DNA of 64,000 nt from Gaiellaceae bacterium (lineage in GTDB: Bacteria; Actinomycetota; Thermoleophilia; Gaiellales; Gaiellaceae), in the NCBI GenBank assembly GCA_026002995.1, contig BPGK01000001.1, forward strand, positions 2,108,001 through 2,172,000, in the 5' to 3' direction. The notes under the pieces were generated by a model. It was not told the DNA's origin, searched no databases, and saw nothing but the letters and a program-made list of their open reading frames with translations. The position numbers were made by a program, and so were the translations under genes. Positions 59,298 to 64,000 of this stretch are shown here, piece after piece. Positions within the stretch are counted from its first letter, which is position 1. The number at the start of each line of letters is the position of its first letter.

Positions 59298-59575
59298 TCC
59301 GCGCCTCCTGCCTGCGCGCGCTCCGGCTGCGGGAGGTGGATCGCGAGGACCTCGTTCGTCCGCGTGTCCCGCTCGGCGAGGAACCACTCGCCGCACCCCG
59401 TCCGGTGCTGCCACCACTCGCGCTGGACACCGGCGACGTTGTCGCGGAAGTAGACGTACTCGGTGAGCTCGCGGAGGCTCGCCGACCCCTTGGGACGTCG
59501 CGTCACCTCTCCGAAGTACGCGAACTCATCGACGGGCCGAGAACCGCACCGGGGACACTCGAGTAGGAACGACAT
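59294..59575 (-). CDS. soxD: Sarcosine oxidase delta subunit (SoxD type)
   Basis: 93 residues. LLECPRCGSRPVDEFAYFGE plus HRTGCGEWFLAERDTRTNEVL carry the Cys/His zinc site of SoxD (CPRCG and H-x3-CG). Small structural subunit of the heterotetramer. First gene of the block; its start region overlaps the promoter facing the IclR gene at 59635. Confidence 0.92.
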   Translation of the reverse strand: MSFLLECPRCGSRPVDEFAYFGEVTRRPKGSASLRELTEYVYFRDNVAGVQREWWQHRTGCGEWFLAERDTRTNEVLAIHLPQPERAQAGGAE

Positions 59576-59586
59576 CAGACCACCAA

Positions 59587-59601
59587 TTGCACTATTAGCA
59601 A
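59587..59601. promoter_or_regulatory. Operator between soxD and the second IclR gene
   Basis: TTGC-ACTATTA-GCAA, perfect 4-bp arms, 12 nt before the soxD ATG and 34 nt before the IclR ATG. Read on the minus strand, TTGCAG and TAATAG with 18 nt between give a fair -35/-10 pair, the operator covering the -10. A regulator here would control both directions. Confidence 0.5.
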
Positions 59602-59634
59602 CACTGTGCCAAGATCTGCAACGAACCTACACTG

Positions 59635-60414
59635 ATGTCGCGCACACGTCAACCCTCAACGCGCCGAATCGGCGCCGCCGAGCGTGCTATCGCGCTGCTC
59701 GACACGCTCGCGGAGGGAGGAGAGCTCGGGACGAACGAGATCGCGCGCCGTACCGGCATGACGCCGAGCACGGTCTCCCGACAGCTCGGCACGCTCGTCG
59801 CTGCCGGGCTCGTGGAGCGCGCGCCGTCCGGGCGCTATCGCCTCGGCCTTCGGATCGTGCACCTCGCCAACGCGCTTCTCGCCCGTCTCGACGTCCGCGA
59901 GGTCGCGCGTCCCCACCTCCAGGAGCTCGTCACGACGACCGGCGAGACCGCGACGCTGTCGGTTCCGGGCGACACCGACGCGATCACCGTCGACTTCGTC
60001 CCCGGCCTCCACCACGTCCAGCCCGTCTCCCGGCTCGGTCGTCCCTCGATCGCGCACGCGACGTCCGCTGGGAAGGTGATGCTGGCGTTCTCCGGGCGCG
60101 AGCTCCCCGAGGGGCCGCTCCGCGCGTACACGCCGCGGACCATCACCGACCCACGCGCGCTCGCGGAGGAGATCGCGCGCGTACGCGAACAGGGTTGGGC
60201 GAAGGCGATCGGCGAGCGCGAGCCCGACCTCACGGCAATCGCAGCCCCGATCCGATCAGCGCGCGGTGAGCTGGAGGCGATCGTCGCACTCCAGGGACCG
60301 TCGAGCCGCTTCGACGACGCCGAGGTCGAGCGAGCGCTCCCCGTGTTGCTCGCCCATGCGGACGCGATCTCGCGCGAGCTCGGCTGGCGGCCACCCGGGG
60401 AGGACGAGCGCTGA
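59635..60414 (+). CDS. IclR-family transcriptional regulator (sox operon)
   Basis: 259 residues, divergent from soxDAGB. N-terminal winged HTH (RRIGAAERAIALLDTLAEGGELGTNEIARRTGMTPSTVSRQLGTLVAAGLVER) and effector domain with TLSVPGDTDAITVDFVPGLHHVQPVSRLGRPS and LTAIAAPIRSARGELEAIVALQGP. Probably responds to a sarcosine- or methylamine-related compound. Its 3' end faces the mgs cassette with 57 nt between. Confidence 0.92.
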   Translation: MSRTRQPSTRRIGAAERAIALLDTLAEGGELGTNEIARRTGMTPSTVSRQLGTLVAAGLVERAPSGRYRLGLRIVHLANALLARLDVREVARPHLQELVTTTGETATLSVPGDTDAITVDFVPGLHHVQPVSRLGRPSIAHATSAGKVMLAFSGRELPEGPLRAYTPRTITDPRALAEEIARVREQGWAKAIGEREPDLTAIAAPIRSARGELEAIVALQGPSSRFDDAEVERALPVLLAHADAISRELGWRPPGEDER

Positions 60415-60471
60415 GTCGGGGCCCTCGGGTCGCCCTCCGTCGGCGAGCGCACGGGCGAGACGAGCCTCTAC

Positions 60472-61833
60472 CTACGGACGCTCGAGACCCGGGATCCAGT
60501 CCGTCCCGGCGAGCGGGACGCGGGCCATCGCAGCCGCTTCGATCGTGAGCGCGACGAGATCTTCGGGCTCGAGGTTGTGGACGTGCGACTTCCCGCACGC
60601 GCGGGCGAGCGTCTGCGTCTCGAGCGTGAGCACGCGGAGGTAGTTCGCAACCTTGCGGCCGCCAACGACCGGGTCGAAGCGGGCGGCGAGCTCGTCGTCC
60701 TGCGTCGAGATCCCGACGGGGTCGCGACCCGCCTGCCAGTCGTCGTAGAAGCCCGCGGACGACCCGATCTTCCGGTACTCGCGCTCGTATTCGGGGCTGT
60801 TGTCCCCCATCGCGATGAGCGCGGCCGTGCCGATCGAGACGGCATCTGCGCCGAGCGCGAGCGCCTTCGCGACGTCCGCCCCGCTGCGGATCCCGCCCGA
60901 GACGATGAGCTGCACCTTGCGGTGCATGCCGAGCTCCTGGAGCGCGTCGACGGCGATCCGGGTGGCGGGGAGCGTCGGGATCCCGACGTGCTCGATGAAG
61001 ACCTCCTGGGTCGCGGCGGTGCCCCCTTGCATCCCGTCGACGACGATCACGTCCGCCCCGGCCTTCACGGCGAGCTGGACGTCGTAGTACGTGCGCGTCG
61101 CCCCGACCTTGACGAAGATCGGCTTCTCCCAGTCGGTGATCTCGCGAAGCTCGGTGATCTTGATCTCGAGGTCGTCCGGGCCCGTCCAATCGGGGTGGCG
61201 TGAGGCCGACCGCTGGTCGATGCCCTTCGGCAGGTCGCGCATCTCGGCGACCCGGTCGGAGATCTTGTGCCCGAGGAGCATCCCGCCCCCACCGGGCTTC
61301 GCCCCTTGACCGACGACGACCTCGATCGCGTCCGCCTTGCGCAGGTCGTCCGGGTTCATCCCGTAGCGGGACGGGAGGAGCTGGTAGACGAGGATCTTCG
61401 AGTGCTCGCGCTCCTCCGGCGTCATGCCGCCGTCCCCGGTCGTGGTCGACGTCCCCACCTCGGTCGCGCCGCGGCCGAGCGCCTCCTTGGCCGGGGCGGA
61501 GAGGGCGCCAAAGCTCATGCCGGCGATGGTGATCGGGATCGCGAGCTCGAGGGGTTTCTTCGCGAAGCGCGTCCCGAGGACGACGTCGGTCGAGCACCGC
61601 TCGCGGTAGCCCTCGAGTGGGTAACGCGAGATGGACGCGCCGAGGAAGAGCAGGTCGTCGAAGTGCGGGAGGCGTCGCTTGGCCCCGAAGCCGCGGATGT
61701 CGTAGATCCCTTCGCGCGCGGCGCGCTGGATCTCGGCGATGACGGGCCGGGGGAAGAGGTACGACTCGCGCAGGTTCCACGGCTGGCCATCGCCACGTTC
61801 GGACACGTCCGGGTGTCTGACACCGGGCGTCAT
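60472..61833 (-). CDS. FMN-binding glutamate synthase family protein (GlxD / MgsC type), copy 2, without Fe-S cysteines
   Basis: 453 residues; ATG 61833 overlaps the previous gene's stop. TIM-barrel landmarks match copy 1: GMSFGALSAPAKEALGRGATEVG, GGTAATQEV, GGIRSGADVAKALALGADAVSIGTAAL, FAKKPLELAIPITIAG. At the position of the CYHCHTGRC cluster it reads YDDWQAGRD, i.e. no cysteine, so no Fe-S centre can form there. The first codons contain the GGTGTCAGACACC palindrome, giving the odd start MTPGVRHPD. Probably N-methylglutamate or glutamate formation with altered electron supply. Confidence 0.86.
   Translation of the reverse strand: MTPGVRHPDVSERGDGQPWNLRESYLFPRPVIAEIQRAAREGIYDIRGFGAKRRLPHFDDLLFLGASISRYPLEGYRERCSTDVVLGTRFAKKPLELAIPITIAGMSFGALSAPAKEALGRGATEVGTSTTTGDGGMTPEEREHSKILVYQLLPSRYGMNPDDLRKADAIEVVVGQGAKPGGGGMLLGHKISDRVAEMRDLPKGIDQRSASRHPDWTGPDDLEIKITELREITDWEKPIFVKVGATRTYYDVQLAVKAGADVIVVDGMQGGTAATQEVFIEHVGIPTLPATRIAVDALQELGMHRKVQLIVSGGIRSGADVAKALALGADAVSIGTAALIAMGDNSPEYEREYRKIGSSAGFYDDWQAGRDPVGISTQDDELAARFDPVVGGRKVANYLRVLTLETQTLARACGKSHVHNLEPEDLVALTIEAAAMARVPLAGTDWIPGLERP
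61812..61824. repeat. GGTGTCTGACACC palindrome, third copy, inside the FMN subunit gene
   Basis: Same 13-bp palindrome as at 42179 and 42255, here in codons 4-8 of the FMN subunit gene; the local context (GGACAC before it) also resembles the 42170s copy. Possibly an old insertion that changed the N-terminus. Confidence 0.6.
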
Positions 61834-62540
61834 CAGTACGCCCCCGCGTTGTCGATCTTGAAGGTGTAGAGCTGTCGCGCGGAGCCGTAGCGCCGGAACT
61901 CCGTGGGGTCGGCATCGATCCCGGCCGCCTCGAGCAGGCCGCGGAGTTGTGCGACGTGCTCTTCGCGCAGCTCCTTCTCGATGCAGTCGGCGCCGAGACC
62001 CGCGACCTTCCCCCGGACGTAGAGGCGCGCCTCGTAGATCGAGTCGCCGAGCGCATCGCCCGCGTCCCCGCACACGACGAGGCAGCCCTTCTGGGCCATG
62101 AACGCGCTCATGTGGCCGACGTCGCCACCGACGACGATGTCGATGCCCTTCATCGAGATCCCGCACCGCGACGACGCGTTCCCGCGCACGACGAGGAGCC
62201 CTCCGCGGCCGGTGGCGCCCGCCGACTGACTGACGTTTCCGTCCACCTCGACGCGGCCGGACATGAGGTTCTCCGCGATCCCGGTCGACGCGTTGCCGTG
62301 CACGCGCACCGTCGCGCGCTTGTTCATGCCGGCGCAGTAGTACCCGACGTGCCCTTCGATCTCGACCTCGAGGTCGGCGTCGAGCCCGCAGGCGAGGGCG
62401 TGCGCGCCGTTCGGGTTGAGAATCCGCCAGAGGCGTGGACCGGGAGTCCGGGCGAGGTCGTGGAGACGCTGGTTCAGCTCGCGGACGGAGGTCGTCGCGA
62501 GGTCGACGACCTCCACCGCCTCGCTTGTCGCCACTGCCAT
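61833..62540 (-). CDS. GXGXG-repeat glutamate synthase domain protein (GlxC / MgsB type), copy 2
   Basis: 235 residues, ATG 62540 overlapping the amidotransferase stop by one base. Beta-helix repeats: VEIEGHVGYYCAGMNK, VRVHGNASTGIAENLMSGRVEVDGNVSQSAGATG, VVRGNASSRCGISMKG, VVGGDVGHMSAFM, VVCGDAGDALGDSIYEA. C-terminus RQLYTFKIDNAGAY is like that of copy 1. Structural subunit of the three-part enzyme. Confidence 0.87.
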   Translation of the reverse strand: MAVATSEAVEVVDLATTSVRELNQRLHDLARTPGPRLWRILNPNGAHALACGLDADLEVEIEGHVGYYCAGMNKRATVRVHGNASTGIAENLMSGRVEVDGNVSQSAGATGRGGLLVVRGNASSRCGISMKGIDIVVGGDVGHMSAFMAQKGCLVVCGDAGDALGDSIYEARLYVRGKVAGLGADCIEKELREEHVAQLRGLLEAAGIDADPTEFRRYGSARQLYTFKIDNAGAY

Positions 62541-63451
62541 CAGACGGCCACCCCCGCACGCTCCCACACGTAGACGACTGCGGGCTCCGGCTCCCACGCG
62601 CGCGCCTCGGCCGCTCCCGGGAGCACGGCGATCGAGCGCCACTCGGACGCCATCGCCACCCACTCGTCGGTCTCGGCGAGCACCGCGGGCTTGCACGCGA
62701 TCGGGTCGCGCAGGACGGCGAAGCCGTCGGCCGTGCCCACGGCGAAGGTGTAGAAGCCGTCGAGGTCTTCGAGGCAGCCTTCGAGCGCCTGCTCGAGCGT
62801 CGCCCCTTCACGAAGCCGCCACGCGAGGTAGCCGGCGGCGACCTCGGTGTCGTTCTCGGTCTGGAACTCGATCCCCTCGCGACGCAGGTACTCACGCAGC
62901 CGGTTGTGGTTCGAGAGCGAGCCGTTGTGGACGAGGCAGAGGTCGAGGCCGGTCGAGAACGGGTGCGAGCCCTCGGTCGTCACCTTGCTCTCGGTCGCCA
63001 TGCGCGTGTGGCCGAGCGCGTGCGTCCCGTGGAGGTCTCGGAGCCGGAACGAGTCGACGAACTCCTCGGGCGATCCGACCTCCTTGTAGATCTCGATCAC
63101 GCGGCCCGCGCTCATGACGCGGAGGTCGGGGCGCTGCTCGCGAACCCACGCCTCGGCCGCGTCCGCCTCGGCGTCGACGACGAGCACGGCGTGGCTCGCC
63201 CGCAGCTCCCGGACGTCACAGCCACCGAAAGCTTCGCGCAGCCCGTCCTCGACGGCGCCCCAGTGCTCGTGCGGGTCGGGCGAGTAGAGCGTCAGCTTGC
63301 TCGACCCGGCGGGGACGGGATCGCGGTAGACGGCGACGCCCGCCGAGTCGGGCCCGCGACTCGACATCTGGACGAGCATCGCCGCGAGGTGCTCGCCGAG
63401 GCGCTCCTCGATCCGCGGCGCCTTCGCGAAGAGTCCGACGATTCCACACAT
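62540..63451 (-). CDS. Class-II glutamine amidotransferase subunit (GlxB / MgsA type), copy 2
   Basis: 303 residues, Cys2 nucleophile (MCGIVGL), MSSRGPDSAGVAVYRD (about 29-44), THALGHTRMATES, LCLVHNGSLSNHNRLREYL. Same role as the gene at 3571. The preceding 80-nt spacer holds a strong inverted repeat. Overlap of 1-4 nt with each following gene makes the trio one translation unit. Confidence 0.89.
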   Translation of the reverse strand: MCGIVGLFAKAPRIEERLGEHLAAMLVQMSSRGPDSAGVAVYRDPVPAGSSKLTLYSPDPHEHWGAVEDGLREAFGGCDVRELRASHAVLVVDAEADAAEAWVREQRPDLRVMSAGRVIEIYKEVGSPEEFVDSFRLRDLHGTHALGHTRMATESKVTTEGSHPFSTGLDLCLVHNGSLSNHNRLREYLRREGIEFQTENDTEVAAGYLAWRLREGATLEQALEGCLEDLDGFYTFAVGTADGFAVLRDPIACKPAVLAETDEWVAMASEWRSIAVLPGAAEARAWEPEPAVVYVWERAGVAV

Positions 63452-63506
63452 ATGTTCAGTATCTCCATATCCCGGTCGCCAATGGCGACGCTTTCCTGAT
63501 CCCCTC

Positions 63507-63525
63507 TATGGAGCTTTCCTCCATA
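63507..63525. promoter_or_regulatory. Inverted-repeat operator between GS copy 2 and its amidotransferase gene
   Basis: TATGGAG-CTTTC-CTCCATA: perfect 7-bp arms, 5-nt spacer, in an AT-richer spacer (63452-63531), about 55 nt upstream of the amidotransferase ATG. Its design (6/7-bp arms, pyrimidine spacer TTTTC or CTTTC) echoes the site before proV, hinting at related regulators. Confidence 0.5.
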
Positions 63526-63531
63526 TAGCCA

Positions 63532-64000
63532 TCAGAACCGGGTCAAGTACTCGCGGATCTCCCACGGCGTCACCTGCTCGTGGTAGCGGAACCACTCGTC
63601 GCGCTTCACGCGCACGTAGTAGTCGAGGTAGTCCTCGTCGCGGCCACGCCCCAGCGCCTCGCGTAGGACGTCGTCGCGCTCCGCTTCCTCGAGGGCATCG
63701 AGGAGGTTCGCAGGCAGCGACTGGAGGCCCCGCGCACGGAGCTCCTCGTACCCGAAGGAGTAGAGGTTTTCGGCATTCGGCTCGCCGGCGTCGAGCCCAC
63801 GTTCGATGCCGTCGAGCCCGGCGGCGAGGACCGCGGCGGCGGCGAGGTACGGGTTGCAGGAGCCGTCGACCGTGCGATCCTCGACCCGACCCGGCCCGGG
63901 GATGCGGAGCATCTGCGTCCGGTTGTTGTAGCCGTACGAGATCCAGACCGGCGACCACGTCGCCCCGCTCGAGGTCGTCCCCGGCTTCAGCCGCTTGTAC
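63532..64000 (-). CDS. Glutamine synthetase family protein, copy 2 (partial, N-terminus off the window)
   Basis: The frame enters at the right edge (first full codon ends at 63999, [21 protein letters not shown]) and ends at TGA 63532-63534, giving about 155 C-terminal residues. [23 protein letters not shown] is the ATP/arginine region of the GS catalytic domain (NRT...R), then [24 protein letters not shown]. Equivalent to the C-terminal third of the gene at 2042, followed by the same amidotransferase-GXGXG-FMN series, so the whole cassette is duplicated. Whether the missing part is intact cannot be seen. Confidence 0.85.
   Translation of the reverse strand, partial: YKRLKPGTTSSGATWSPVWISYGYNNRTQMLRIPGPGRVEDRTVDGSCNPYLAAAAVLAAGLDGIERGLDAGEPNAENLYSFGYEELRARGLQSLPANLLDALEEAERDDVLREALGRGRDEDYLDYYVRVKRDEWFRYHEQVTPWEIREYLTRF

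Noticed and set aside
1-64000. Insertion sequence, phage or CRISPR
   Set aside because: No transposase, integrase, phage structural gene or regularly spaced direct repeats found; only short palindromic repeats.

Overview
The window is very GC-rich, densely coded DNA in short-spaced operons, many with 4-nt ATGA/GTGA overlaps and GTG starts. It looks like a high-GC actinobacterium; a Thermoleophilia or Rubrobacter-like lineage is my guess and is not proven by any marker here. There is no rRNA, tRNA, CRISPR array, phage or transposase. No gene-free stretch exceeds about 300 bases; the longest (28311-28548, 45485-45702, 1858-2041) are described individually.

Almost the whole window reads as one island for eating methylated amines (choline, glycine betaine, dimethylglycine, sarcosine, methylamine) and assimilating the C1 units. 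Left edge (1-1857, minus): a cut-off class-III aminotransferase, an SDR dehydrogenase and greA. 2042-7212 (plus): a glutamine-synthetase-family gene and a three-gene glutamate-synthase-like set (glxBCD / mgsABC type, as in N-methylglutamate synthase), plus an unknown 153-aa protein. 7394-11459: ProV-ProW-ProX-type betaine ABC importer with a fused double permease. 11542-20174: GntR regulator, dimethylglycine-dehydrogenase-like FAD-GcvT protein, EtfB, EtfA, a DgcB-like membrane Fe-S protein and a BetA-like GMC oxidoreductase. 20143-20898 (minus): IclR regulator. 20952-27873: a corrinoid methyl-transfer operon (corrinoid protein, DUF1638, PF13769-like small protein, methyl-H4folate:corrinoid methyltransferase, RamA-like activase, MttB/MtgB-family methyltransferase without pyrrolysine, MetF-like reductase).

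28549-39333 holds much of a serine cycle: hydroxypyruvate-reductase-like dehydrogenase, a class-III CoA-transferase, a divergent LysR regulator, serine-glyoxylate aminotransferase, malyl-CoA-lyase-like aldolase, PEP carboxylase, a 61-aa protein, serine hydroxymethyltransferase and a phosphoribulokinase-like kinase on the opposite strand. 39463-45484: FAD amine oxidase, acyl-CoA-dehydrogenase-like flavoprotein, DUF1989-GcvT fusion and a PhyH-type dioxygenase. 45703-53104: flavin-reductase/cNMP-binding fusion, two very different Amt-like membrane proteins around another FAD oxidase, several small membrane proteins and a UspA protein.

53132-59575 (minus): formate-tetrahydrofolate ligase behind a four-subunit soxD-soxA-soxG-soxB heterotetrameric sarcosine oxidase / N-methylglutamate dehydrogenase, with a divergent IclR regulator (59635-60414). 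60472-64000 (minus): a second glutamine-synthetase plus mgsABC-like cassette, in which the FMN subunit has lost the Fe-S cysteines that the first copy keeps. Proposed flow (inference): betaine enters by ProVWX, loses one methyl through the corrinoid route or is oxidised stepwise by the FAD-GcvT and Sox enzymes, methylene-H4folate feeds GlyA and the serine cycle, electrons leave through ETF to the membrane, and released ammonia or methylamine is handled by the GS/Mgs cassettes and Amt proteins.
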